Source: Nocardioides renjunii
Lineage (GTDB): Bacteria > Actinomycetota > Actinomycetes > Propionibacteriales > Nocardioidaceae
DNA length: 64,000 nt
Direction: 5' to 3'
NCBI RefSeq assembly: GCF_034661175.1
Contig: NZ_CP141058.1
Span: 1,178,001-1,242,000 of the forward strand
Below the pieces are notes generated by a model that was not told the DNA's origin, made no database searches, and was given only the letters and a program-made list of their open reading frames with translations. This document shows, piece after piece, positions 35,016-43,025 of this stretch (the stretch's first letter is position 1; every line of letters begins with the position of its first letter). Made by a program: the position numbers and the translations under genes.

Positions 35016-35449
35016 GGCTGCCCGCCCCGTCGCGCCGGTGGCGCGGCCGGCTGCTCACCGGCGCCGTGGTCGCGGCGGTGGGCTACGGCTACGCGTTCCT
35101 GCTGCGCTTCGACCCGCAGCCGGTGCCGTACGTCGTGATGTCGGTCGTCGTCCTCGCCCTGGCGTGGCTGGTCCTCGACACCGCCGACGCCGAGACGGCG
35201 CAGTGGGTCTCGGTGATCCCGCGCACCGGCGACCGCGCCGACGAGGCCACCTCGGACCTCCGCGTGCTCACCAGCCACCAGCAGGCGCGGGCGCCCTCGG
35301 AGGCGCTGCGCGACCGGCTCGTGGCCCTGGCCCGGGGCCGCGACCCCGACCTCGGTGACGCGCTGCACGCCGAGCTCGAGCCCGACCGTCGGCTGTCGCC
35401 GGCGGAGATCGACCGGATCCTGACCCGAATCGAGGAAGCCCGTGACTGA
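35012..35449 (+). CDS. Small membrane protein of the MoxR cluster
   Basis: 145 residues, start overlapping the DUF4129 stop. Two adjacent hydrophobic helices (about 16-31 and 39-55), then a cytoplasmic charged region rich in Arg and Glu (RVLTSHQQARAPSEALRDRL). No recognised family. Position between DUF4129 and moxR in an unbroken overlapping series implies co-translation and a part in the same module. Confidence 0.75.
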   Translation: MRLPAPSRRWRGRLLTGAVVAAVGYGYAFLLRFDPQPVPYVVMSVVVLALAWLVLDTADAETAQWVSVIPRTGDRADEATSDLRVLTSHQQARAPSEALRDRLVALARGRDPDLGDALHAELEPDRRLSPAEIDRILTRIEEARD

Positions 35450-36419
35450 GGCACCCGTCCACCCGTCGGCCGTCGCGCCGTTCGCCGAGCGCGTCCTGGA
35501 CGAGGTCGGCCGCGCCGTCGTCGGCAAGCGGGAGGCGCTGACGCTGGTGCTCGCCGGCGTGCTCGCCAAGGGCCACGTGCTGCTCGAGGACTTCCCGGGG
35601 CTCGGCAAGACGCTCGCGGCGCGCTCGCTGGCCGGCGCCCTGGGCCTGCAGTTCGCGCGGGCCCAGTTCACCCCCGACCTGCTGCCGGCCGACCTGACCG
35701 GCTCCTACGTCTACGACCAGCGCCGCGCCGAGTTCGACTTCCGGCCGGGCCCGGTCTTCGCCGGCCTGCTGCTGGCCGACGAGATCAACCGAACGCCGCC
35801 CAAGACCCAGGCCGCCCTCCTGGAGGCGATGCAGGAGGGACAGGTCACCGTCGAGGGCCAGACCCACCGGCTGCCCAGCCCGTTCCACGTCCTTGCCACC
35901 GCCAACCCCGTGGAGTACGAGGGCACCTACCCGCTCCCGGAGGCCCAGCTCGACCGCTTCCTGCTCCGCGTCGGCTTCGGCTACCCCAGCGCCGGCGAGG
36001 AGTACGACGTGCTGCGCCGTCGCCTCGACCGCCAGCGCGAGGAGGTCGACATCGCGCAGGTGACCGACGCCGCCGGGCTCGCGGCCGTGCAGGCCGCCGT
36101 CGAGCGGGTCTCGGTCGACGAGTCCGTGGCGCGCTACTGCGTCGACCTGGTCGCGGCGACCCGCGTGCACGCCGACGTGCTCACCGGGGCCTCGCCGCGC
36201 GGCAGCCTCGGCCTGGTCCTCACCGCCCGCGCCTGGGCGGCGATCCGGGGTCGGGACTTCGTGGTCCCCGAGGACGTCAAGGTGGTCGCTCGGGCGGTGC
36301 TGTCGCACCGGATCACGGTCAAGCCGGAGCTCTGGATGACCCAGGCCTCGGGCGCCCGGGTGGTCGACTCGGTGCTCGGCACCGTCGCGACGCCCCGCAC
36401 GCTGGAGTCGCCGCGGTGA
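35442..36419 (+). CDS. MoxR-family AAA+ ATPase
   Basis: 325 residues from a GTG that overlaps the previous gene by eight bases. LEDFPGLGKTLAARSLAG is Walker A, LLLADEINRTPPKTQAALLEAMQEGQVT Walker B and sensor region, and HVLATANPVEYEGTYPLPEAQLDRF the MoxR-specific block. MoxR ATPases act as chaperones that help metal cofactor insertion or complex assembly, usually with VWA or DUF58 partners. A DUF58 gene follows directly. Several MoxR relatives serve molybdenum hydroxylases (CoxD type), but this one belongs to the widespread DUF58-linked branch. Confidence 0.92.
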   Translation: MTEAPVHPSAVAPFAERVLDEVGRAVVGKREALTLVLAGVLAKGHVLLEDFPGLGKTLAARSLAGALGLQFARAQFTPDLLPADLTGSYVYDQRRAEFDFRPGPVFAGLLLADEINRTPPKTQAALLEAMQEGQVTVEGQTHRLPSPFHVLATANPVEYEGTYPLPEAQLDRFLLRVGFGYPSAGEEYDVLRRRLDRQREEVDIAQVTDAAGLAAVQAAVERVSVDESVARYCVDLVAATRVHADVLTGASPRGSLGLVLTARAWAAIRGRDFVVPEDVKVVARAVLSHRITVKPELWMTQASGARVVDSVLGTVATPRTLESPR

Positions 36420-37690
36420 CGCCCTGGCGGCCGACGCCGTCGCTCGTCCGGTCGTGCCTGCTCGCCCTCGGCGGCCTCGCCGGTGGCGTCGTGGCCGGCC
36501 TGGACGTGCTGGTGGTGCTGGCCGCCCCGTTCGTGGTCCTGGCCGCGGCGGGCGTGCTCGGCCGCCCCCGGCACCTGCCCCGGGTCGCCAGCGAGATCGA
36601 CCACCACCGGCTCCACGAGGGCCAGGGCACCGCGTCACGGCTGGTGGTCGACGACCTCACCGGCGTGGAGCACGTCACCCGGGTCGCCGCCCCGGCGCCG
36701 CACGTGGCCACCCGGCCGACGTACGGCGCCTCCGGGGCCCTCGTGGCCGACGGCCTCCCCGTGGTCGAGCTCAGCCCGCGCCGGTGGGGTCGCCGCGTCA
36801 TCGGCGCCGAGCGGGTGGCGCTGACGGGCCCGTGGGCCGGCTGGCGCTGGGGTCCGACCGACCTGCCCGAGCACGGGCTGTTCGTGCTGCCGCAGACCGC
36901 GCCGTACGACAGCCGCGCGGAGGTGCCGCAGCCCGACGGCCTCGTCGGCCGGCACCGTTCCCGCCGCCTCGGCAGCGGCACCGAGTTCGAGGGCATCCGG
37001 CAGTTCGCCGCCGGTGACCGGCTCAAGCGGATCACGTGGCCGGTGTCCCTGCGCACCGGCGAGCTCCACGTCATCACCACCCGCGCCGAGCAGGACGCCG
37101 GCGTGTGGCTGGTCGTCGACGGGCTGCGCGACATCGGCGCCTCGGGCGGCATCGACGGGGAGGCGAGCTCGCTCGACCTCACGGTGCGCGCGGCCGCCGC
37201 GCTGGCCGAGCACCACATCCGCACCGGCGACCGCGTCGGCCTGCTCGTCGTGTCCTCCGACCGCGCGCGGGTGCCCCTCGGCTCCGGCCCGCGGCACCTG
37301 CACCGGCTCGAGGGCACACTGGCCCGGATCCGCACCGACGCGCGCAGCAAGCCGCCGTCCCGGCTCGACCTCGGTGCGGGAGCCGGCAGCGTCGTCCACG
37401 TCCTGTCGCCGATGCTGTTCACCCCGCTCGTGACGGCGACCGCGGGGCTGCAGCGCCGCGGTGCGTCCGTGGTCGTCATCGACACGCTGGGCGACCGGAC
37501 GACGGGGCAGGACCGCCTCGCCCTGCCCAGCCTGGCCGCCCGGATGCAGAAGATCGAGCGCGACGACCGGCTGCGCCAGCTCGCGGCGCTCGGGTGCCCG
37601 GTCGTCCCGTGGCGCGGGCCGGGGACCCTCGACACCGTCCTGCACCAGCTGGCGCGGCGCGCCCAGGTGCCGAAGGTCCGGTCGCGGTGA
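36416..37690 (+). CDS. DUF58 protein
   Basis: 424 residues, GTG overlapping the moxR stop. Two short hydrophobic helices at the N-terminus (about 13-50), then a beta-rich stretch, then the DUF58 signature FEGIRQFAAGDRLKRITWPV followed by a von Willebrand A-like fold (VWLVVDGLRDIG, GDRVGLLVVSS). The usual partner of MoxR; probably the adaptor that brings client proteins. Next gene overlaps by GTGA. Confidence 0.9.
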   Translation: MTPWRPTPSLVRSCLLALGGLAGGVVAGLDVLVVLAAPFVVLAAAGVLGRPRHLPRVASEIDHHRLHEGQGTASRLVVDDLTGVEHVTRVAAPAPHVATRPTYGASGALVADGLPVVELSPRRWGRRVIGAERVALTGPWAGWRWGPTDLPEHGLFVLPQTAPYDSRAEVPQPDGLVGRHRSRRLGSGTEFEGIRQFAAGDRLKRITWPVSLRTGELHVITTRAEQDAGVWLVVDGLRDIGASGGIDGEASSLDLTVRAAAALAEHHIRTGDRVGLLVVSSDRARVPLGSGPRHLHRLEGTLARIRTDARSKPPSRLDLGAGAGSVVHVLSPMLFTPLVTATAGLQRRGASVVVIDTLGDRTTGQDRLALPSLAARMQKIERDDRLRQLAALGCPVVPWRGPGTLDTVLHQLARRAQVPKVRSR

Positions 37691-38229
37691 GCACCGAGCA
37701 GAGCACCGCGGACGGGATCGTCGCGAGGATCCTCCCGCCCGGCGCCGCCCGGTCGGGACTGGCGCTGCGCACGGTCCTGTTCCTCCTGCCCTGCGCGGCC
37801 CTGGCGGTGGCACTGCCGGAGGTGCCGAACCTGGTCGTGGTCGCCCTGGTCGTCGCGTGCTCGGCCCGGTGGGCGGGCACCCCCGACCACGTCGCGGGAG
37901 CGGTCGCGCTGCTCCTCGTCGCCGGCTGGTGGGCGGCGCACGGGGTGGTGGACTGGCGCGTCCTCGTGGTGGCGGTCCTCCTCGTCGCGGCCCACGTCGT
38001 CGCGACCGTGCTCGCGCACGGACCGGTCACGTTGCCGGTCGACGCCGGCCTCGCCCGGCTGTGGACGCGGCGCGCGCTCCTCGCGCTGGTGCCGATGCCC
38101 GTCACGTGGCTCGCCGTGCGCGGGCTCGACGCCGACCTGGCGCCCCCGTGGCTGTGGACCGCGGCGGCCGTCGCGACGGCTGTCCTGCTCGCGGTCACGG
38201 CCCGCTTCACCCAGCCGGAGCCCGAGTGA
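37687..38229 (+). CDS. Membrane protein of the MoxR cluster
   Basis: 180 residues with about five to six hydrophobic helices (TVLFLLPCAALAVALPEVPN, LVVVALVVACSARWAG, AVALLLVAGWWAAHGV, VLVVAVLLVAAHVVATVLAH and others). It overlaps both neighbours. No family recognised; position suggests a membrane component of the MoxR/DUF58/DUF4129 module. Confidence 0.78.
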   Translation: MSTEQSTADGIVARILPPGAARSGLALRTVLFLLPCAALAVALPEVPNLVVVALVVACSARWAGTPDHVAGAVALLLVAGWWAAHGVVDWRVLVVAVLLVAAHVVATVLAHGPVTLPVDAGLARLWTRRALLALVPMPVTWLAVRGLDADLAPPWLWTAAAVATAVLLAVTARFTQPEPE

Positions 38230-38558
38230 CGACCGAGGAGGAGCGCGAGCTCTACGCCGAGCTGGTGCTGCGGTGCGCCCAGTCGGTGCCGCGCGGGCGC
38301 GCGACGACGTACGGGGCGATCGCCGACGTGGTGGGCGAGCGGCTGGGTCGCGGCGGTCCCCGGCTGGTCGGGTCGGTGCTGGCCCGCCACGGCGGGGGAG
38401 TGCCGTGGTGGCGCGTGGTGCGGGCCGACGGCTCGCTGCCGCCCTCGCACGACGAGGAGGCGCGCCAGGCCTACCTCGAGGAGGGCACGCCGCTGCGGGC
38501 GAGCGGCGCGGTCGACCTGGGACGCGCGTTCGCCGGGCCGAGCCTCGGGGCACAATGA
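38226..38558 (+). CDS. Alkyltransferase-like (MGMT-fold) protein without the acceptor Cys
   Basis: 110 residues, GTG overlapping the previous stop. It corresponds to the DNA-binding domain of O6-alkylguanine transferases: GRATTYGAIADVVGE, the helix-turn-helix and Arg finger, then VPWWRVVRADGSLP. The active-site PCHRV of repair enzymes is PWWRV, so both the alkyl-accepting Cys and the His are Trp. Such alkyltransferase-like proteins bind and flag damaged guanines for excision repair rather than repairing them. Mycobacteria have one (Rv3204, from memory) in the same neighbourhood near moeZ and adnA. Confidence 0.88.
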   Translation: MTTEEERELYAELVLRCAQSVPRGRATTYGAIADVVGERLGRGGPRLVGSVLARHGGGVPWWRVVRADGSLPPSHDEEARQAYLEEGTPLRASGAVDLGRAFAGPSLGAQ

Positions 38559-39250
38559 CCCGCATGCTCTACACGGTCGCGCACGGAGTCATCCCCCCGG
38601 TGGCGCGCGCCGTGTGGCGCCCGACGGTCGAGGGGCTGCACCACATGCCCTCGACCGGCCCGGTGATCGTGGCCAGCAACCACCTGTCCTTCTTCGACAG
38701 CGTGGTGATCCCCGTCGTGGTGCCCCGCAAGGTGGTGTTCCTGGCGAAGTCCGACTACTTCACCGGCACTGGCGTCAAGGGCACGCTGACGCGGGTGTGG
38801 TTCGAGGGGCTGGGCATGCTGCCCGTCGACCGCGACGACACCAAGGCGGCGATCGCCAGCCTCGACACCGCGCTGGAGGTGCTGCGGCGCGGCGAGGCCT
38901 TCGGCATCTACCCCGAGGGCACCCGCTCCCGCGACGGCCGGCTCTACCGGGGCCGCACGGGCGTGGCCCACCTGGCCCTGACCGCAGGCTGCCCGGTCGT
39001 GCCGGTCGGGCTGAGCGGCACCGAGGACATCCAGCCCGTCGGGACCAACCGGCCCCGGCTGGGCAAGGTGGAGGTCACCGTGCGGCTCGGCGCGCCCATC
39101 ACGGTCGGGAGCGAGTACGACGGCGTGCCGACCGGTCGCGCGCGCCGCGACCTCACCGACCGGATCATGGGCGCCATCGGCGACCTGACCGGTCAGGAGC
39201 CCGCCGGCGTCTACAACGAGCGTCCGGCCGAGGCGCAGGACCCGTCCTAG
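38555..39250 (+). CDS. 1-acylglycerol-3-phosphate O-acyltransferase family protein (PlsC-like)
   Basis: 231 residues, ATG overlapping the MGMT-like stop. VASNHLSFFDSVVIP contains the catalytic HX4D; GIYPEGTRSRDG is the glycerol-phosphate-binding motif; VPVGLSGT the fourth block. It would acylate lysophosphatidic acid or a related lipid at the membrane. It is the last gene of the plus-strand series beginning at 34227 and is not obviously linked to the MGMT-like gene. Confidence 0.9.
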   Translation: MTRMLYTVAHGVIPPVARAVWRPTVEGLHHMPSTGPVIVASNHLSFFDSVVIPVVVPRKVVFLAKSDYFTGTGVKGTLTRVWFEGLGMLPVDRDDTKAAIASLDTALEVLRRGEAFGIYPEGTRSRDGRLYRGRTGVAHLALTAGCPVVPVGLSGTEDIQPVGTNRPRLGKVEVTVRLGAPITVGSEYDGVPTGRARRDLTDRIMGAIGDLTGQEPAGVYNERPAEAQDPS

Positions 39251-39263
39251 GGCCCGACCGCCG

Positions 39264-40709
39264 TCAGGCCCCCGCCCCGGGCGTGCGCGCGGCGAGCGCG
39301 GCCAGCGACTGCGGGAAGATCTCTGCCGGCGGGGTGACCAGGCCGGCGCCGACCTGGCCCACGCCCGCCACGCGACCGGCCATGCCGGTGTTGATCTGGG
39401 GCAGGATGCCGGTGCGGCAGACCTTGCTCACGTCGATGCCGGTCGGGGTGCCCTGGAACTCCAGGACGGGCACGGACCACCGCGGGTTCTCGGCGAGGGT
39501 GATCTCGTGCATCCGGCGGGTGGTCGCGAGCGCGTCGGGCACGGACCCGCCGACGAGGCGGACGATCGCGGGTGCGGTGGCCATCGCGAAGCCGCCGATG
39601 CCGGCGGTCTCGGTGATCGCGGAGTCGCCGATGTCGGCGTTGGCGTCGTCGGGGCCGTAGTCGCCGAGGAACAGCCCCTCGGCCACCTGCGCGGGACCGG
39701 TGAACCACTCGTCGCCGGTGCCCGAGACCTGGATGCCGAAGTCGGTGCCGTTGCGGGCCATCGCCACGACCATCGTCGAGCCGGGGATGTCGCGCCCGGC
39801 GTCGAGGGCCAGCTTGCAGGCCGGCATGGCGAGGTTGAGGAAGAAGTGGTCGTTGCCGCCGACGAAGCGCAGCGCCTGGGCCACGTCCGAGCCGTCGAAC
39901 CCGGCGTCGGCACCGCTGGCGACCATCGCCGGAGCGAGGTCGCGCAGCAGCATCAGCGTGCCGGCGCGGTTGCGGTTGTGGGCCTCGTCGCCCATCTGCA
40001 GCATCTGGGTGAGGATGCCCGTCACGTCGACCGGCCCGGACTCCGCCACGACCGCCCGGGTCGAGGCCTGCAGCAGCGGGCCGAGGACCTCGCCCATCCA
40101 GCGCAGCCGGGCAAGCACCTCGGGTCCGTAGGCGCCGTAGCGCAGGACCTTGCCGAGGCCCTCGTTGAGCGAGCAGTAGGTGCGCCGGCCCGTGGTGCCG
40201 TCCTCGAGCACCCACATCCACATCGAGGGGGTGACGACGCCGGCCATCGGTCCGACGGCGCTGCGGTGGTGGCAGGGCTCCAGGCTCACGGAGCTGCCGG
40301 ACTCGAAGAGCGCGACCGCGTCCTCGGGGTCGGCCACGAGTCCCTCGAGCGCCGCACCTCCCATGAGGGCGCCGCGCAGGGGACCGGACGCCCGGTCCCA
40401 GCCGATCGGCGGGCCGGCGTGGAGGAACTGGCCCGGCTCGAGGCCGAGGACCTCGGACGCCGGGGCGACGTCGACGAGGGTGGCGGTCACGCCGAGCACC
40501 GCCTCGACCGCGCGGCGGTTGGCGTCCGGGCGGCGCGGGTCGGTGGCGACCGCGGCGAGGTCCGCCTCGGTGCCGGGCATCGGCGGCCGCCAGTCGACGC
40601 GCTCCACGCCGACGGCCTGGCCCGCGACCGCCTCGGCGAGCATGTCGGCGCCGCAGGTGACGACCGTGGGACCGGTGGCCCCGGGGGTGACGACGGTGGG
40701 TTCGCTCAT
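39264..40709 (-). CDS. DUF1116 protein, AllG/YlbE-like subunit
   Basis: 481 residues. The sequence matches DUF1116 along its length (PGQFLHAGPPIGWDRASGPLRGAL, GVVTPSMWMWVLEDG, MGDEAHNRNRAGT, RFVGGNDHFFLNLAMPACKL, LEFQGTPTGIDV). The E. coli homologue YlbE has been renamed AllG, part of the FdrA/AllG/AllH oxamate carbamoyltransferase that phosphorolyses oxalurate to oxamate and carbamoyl phosphate. It overlaps fdrA by one base (TGATG) and is last in the minus-strand operon AllH, FdrA, AllG. Here no oxalurate- or allantoin-forming genes are in the window, so the natural carbamoyl donor may be different. Confidence 0.85.
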   Translation of the reverse strand: MSEPTVVTPGATGPTVVTCGADMLAEAVAGQAVGVERVDWRPPMPGTEADLAAVATDPRRPDANRRAVEAVLGVTATLVDVAPASEVLGLEPGQFLHAGPPIGWDRASGPLRGALMGGAALEGLVADPEDAVALFESGSSVSLEPCHHRSAVGPMAGVVTPSMWMWVLEDGTTGRRTYCSLNEGLGKVLRYGAYGPEVLARLRWMGEVLGPLLQASTRAVVAESGPVDVTGILTQMLQMGDEAHNRNRAGTLMLLRDLAPAMVASGADAGFDGSDVAQALRFVGGNDHFFLNLAMPACKLALDAGRDIPGSTMVVAMARNGTDFGIQVSGTGDEWFTGPAQVAEGLFLGDYGPDDANADIGDSAITETAGIGGFAMATAPAIVRLVGGSVPDALATTRRMHEITLAENPRWSVPVLEFQGTPTGIDVSKVCRTGILPQINTGMAGRVAGVGQVGAGLVTPPAEIFPQSLAALAARTPGAGA

Positions 40710-42214
40710 CACGACGCCTCCAGCTGGCTGAGCAGGTCGAGCGCGCGGCGGGTGGCCGCGGCGTTGGACAGGTGCACCTCGGCGCCCGCCGCGACGAGCG
40801 CGTCGCGCTGGGCGGTGAGGCCCTGCGGGTCGAGGTCGGTGCCGACCAGGCTGACGACCACCGGGACGGGCCGGTCCGCGCGCGCCGCCGCGATGGCGGG
40901 CGCGAGACCCGCCGCCGGGTCGGGCTCGGCGCCGTGGCCGAGCACGAGGTCGAGCAGCAGGACGCCGGTCGCGGGGTCGGCCGCCGCGCGGGCCAGCTGC
41001 TCGTTTCGCAGCGTGGGGTCGATCATCGGGTGCGCCCGGCCCTGGGTGAGGGCGTCGTCGCCGAAGTCGACCATCGTGTGGGCGCCCACGAGCAGCTCGT
41101 CGGGCGCCAGGGCGAGGTCGTCGGCGAGCGGGATGTTGCTGCGGATCGGGCCGAGGGCCTCGGTCGCCATCAGCATGGACTCGTCGCAGAGGGTGCCGCC
41201 GACGAAGAGCCCGCGCAGCAGCGGTCCCGTGGCGGCACCGGTGTTGTGCGCGCCGGCGACCGGCCACTGCGGTGCGTCGTGGCCGAGGCGGGCGAGGACG
41301 GCCTCGGCGACCGCGGTGAGGTCGCGCTGACCGGGGCCGAGCAGGCCCAGCTCGACGGGCGTGCCGAGGGCATCGGCCTCCGTCGCGAGGGCGTCGGCGA
41401 CCTCGGACGCCGGTGGCTTGGAGACGACCACGACCAGGTCGACGTCGGCGTCGGCGTCCAGTCGGCGCAGCGCCTCGCGGGTCGCGAGCCCGCCCACCGC
41501 GGCGGACAGGTCGCGCCCGCCCACGCCGAGCGCGTGGCGCACGCCGACGCCGTCGGTGCCGTGGGCCGCCAGCTCCTCGCCGGCGTGGTGCAGCAGCGCC
41601 AGCAGCTGCTGGCAGCCCGTGCCGGAGGCGGCGACGAGGCCGATGCGCCCGGGGCGCACCGTGTTGGCGAAGCCGAGGCCGACGCCGTCGATGACCGCGG
41701 TCCCGCAGTCGGGGCCCATCACGAGCGCGCCGCGCGTGGCGGCGTACGTCTTGAGGGCGACCTCCTCGGCGACCGGGACGTTGTCGCTGAAGACCATCAC
41801 GTCGTGGCCGGACTCGAGGGCGTCCATCGCCTCGACCGTCGCGCTCGCGCCGGGCACCGAGACGAGGGCGACGGCGCCCGGGCCGGCGTGCCGCAGCGCC
41901 GACCCCGTGGTCCGCGGCGGCGCCACCCGGCTGTCGCCGGAGCCGGGCCGGGTGGGGACGAGGGCGGCATCGACGGCCGCGAGCGCGGCGCCCAGCTCGG
42001 CGTCGTCGTCGAGGCGCAGCGCGACCACCATGTCGTTGGGCGAGGAGCCGGGAACGTCGAAGCCCATGCCGGCGAGCACCTCGAGGTTGAGCCCGGTGGC
42101 CATCGCCACCTGGGCGGCCACCACGCCCGGCGTGGCCTGCACCGCGCGGCTCACCTGCAGCAGGGTGACGGAGTCGGCGTACGCGCCGGGGCGGAGCTCG
42201 ACGTGGTCCTTCAC
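40709..42214 (-). CDS. fdrA: FdrA (AllF), succinyl-CoA-synthetase-like carbamoyltransferase subunit
   Basis: 501 residues from a GTG. FdrA resembles a fused succinyl-CoA synthetase alpha/beta: GPDCGTAVIDGVGLGFAN and GLVAASGTGCQQLL correspond to the nucleotide/CoA-fold loops, GVGGRDLSAAVGG to the phosphate loop, and VLLLDLVLGHGAEPDPA to the flavodoxin-like beta domain. In E. coli, FdrA with YlbE and YlbF makes carbamoyl phosphate from oxalurate. I see no equivalent of the SCS active-site His in the expected place, in line with a phosphorolytic rather than a phospho-histidine mechanism, but cannot prove it. It lies ten bases after the DUF2877 gene, so the three are co-transcribed. Confidence 0.9.
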   Translation of the reverse strand: MKDHVELRPGAYADSVTLLQVSRAVQATPGVVAAQVAMATGLNLEVLAGMGFDVPGSSPNDMVVALRLDDDAELGAALAAVDAALVPTRPGSGDSRVAPPRTTGSALRHAGPGAVALVSVPGASATVEAMDALESGHDVMVFSDNVPVAEEVALKTYAATRGALVMGPDCGTAVIDGVGLGFANTVRPGRIGLVAASGTGCQQLLALLHHAGEELAAHGTDGVGVRHALGVGGRDLSAAVGGLATREALRRLDADADVDLVVVVSKPPASEVADALATEADALGTPVELGLLGPGQRDLTAVAEAVLARLGHDAPQWPVAGAHNTGAATGPLLRGLFVGGTLCDESMLMATEALGPIRSNIPLADDLALAPDELLVGAHTMVDFGDDALTQGRAHPMIDPTLRNEQLARAAADPATGVLLLDLVLGHGAEPDPAAGLAPAIAAARADRPVPVVVSLVGTDLDPQGLTAQRDALVAAGAEVHLSNAAATRRALDLLSQLEAS

Positions 42215-42224
42215 GACTGGTCCT

Positions 42225-42959
42225 TCATGCGGCCCTCCCGGGGCGGTCGGTGGAGATGGAGGTCAGGGCGAGCCCGGCTCCGGCGAGGAGGCCGGCGCCC
42301 GAGGTGGCGCCGACGGCGAGCAGGGCATCGGTGGCGGTGGCGGTGGGGTCGGCCAGCCACGCGGCGAGCTCGGGCATCGCCTCCCCGCGGAGCGCGCAGT
42401 CGAGCAGCGTGGCGGACAGGAGCGTGGTGACGCCGAGCCGTCGGCGGAGGTCCGCGACGAGCGCCGGGTCCGGGAGGCCGAGGGCCGCCCGGGTGAGGAA
42501 CCACCCGGCGAGCACGTCGTCGCCCAGAGGGGTCAGCCCGGGGCCGCGTCCGAGCAGCCGGTCGACGTGCGCGGGGGTGAGCCGGCCGTCGGCAGGGAGG
42601 TTCCAGCCGTACGCCGTCACCGCGGCCGGTGTGGGTGGGACGACGTCGTGGCGCCCGACGCGGGCGACGCCCGGGTCGGCGAGGCGCACCACCCGGTGCT
42701 CCTGGTCGCCGACCACCAGCGTCCCGCCGTGCACCGCCACGGGCAGCCCGGCGAGGTGCGCGAGGTCGGGCAGCGTCGACCACACGGCGCACGGTACCCG
42801 GGTCGCCGTGGCGGACACCAGGCCGACGCACCAGCCGTCGAGGTCGACGTAGACGGCGGTCCCGCTCGCGTGCAGCACGCGGCGGGGGCCGTCGTGGGCC
42901 GCGGCCAGCCGCGACCGCACGCGGGTCGGTGCAGCCACCGGAACCTGGCGGGCGATCAC
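42225..42959 (-). CDS. DUF2877 protein, AllH/YlbF-like subunit
   Basis: 244 residues from the GTG at 42959. The DUF2877 hallmark GRGPGLTPLGDDVLAGWFLTRAAL is clear, with TLLSATLLDCALRGEAMPEL and a C-terminal GATSGAGLLAGAGL. It is the third component of the FdrA/DUF1116/DUF2877 set and the first gene of the operon. TAGCGT seven bases upstream makes it a leaderless transcript. It diverges from the PucR regulator, which is the obvious candidate to control it. Confidence 0.85.
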   Translation of the reverse strand: MIARQVPVAAPTRVRSRLAAAHDGPRRVLHASGTAVYVDLDGWCVGLVSATATRVPCAVWSTLPDLAHLAGLPVAVHGGTLVVGDQEHRVVRLADPGVARVGRHDVVPPTPAAVTAYGWNLPADGRLTPAHVDRLLGRGPGLTPLGDDVLAGWFLTRAALGLPDPALVADLRRRLGVTTLLSATLLDCALRGEAMPELAAWLADPTATATDALLAVGATSGAGLLAGAGLALTSISTDRPGRAA

Positions 42960-42966
42960 TCCCCAG

Positions 42967-42972
42967 ACGCTA
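42967..42972 (-). promoter_or_regulatory. Leaderless -10 box TAGCGT of the AllH-FdrA-AllG operon
   Basis: TAGCGT on the minus strand, seven bases before the GTG at 42959. A possible box for the divergent pucR gene, CAGACT, lies at 42984-42989 on the other strand, so the two promoters overlap. Confidence 0.55.
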
Positions 42973-42983
42973 GCGGCACGTGA

Positions 42984-42989
42984 CAGACT
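42984..42989 (+). promoter_or_regulatory. Possible -10 box CAGACT of the pucR-like gene
   Basis: CAGACT about 37 bases before the GTG at 43026, giving a leader of about 30 bases with GGGGG at 43016-43020 as ribosome site. The leader contains GAACTTGTCA (43001-43010) and GGCAGATGT (43019-43027), both of which recur in front of the NCS2 permease. Confidence 0.4.
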
Positions 42990-43025
42990 CGCGAATGTGA
43001 GAACTTGTCAGCGCAGGGGGCAGAT

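Noticed and set aside
38226..38558. Active O6-methylguanine-DNA methyltransferase
   Set aside because: The acceptor Cys and neighbouring His are both Trp (PWWRV), and only the C-terminal domain is present.
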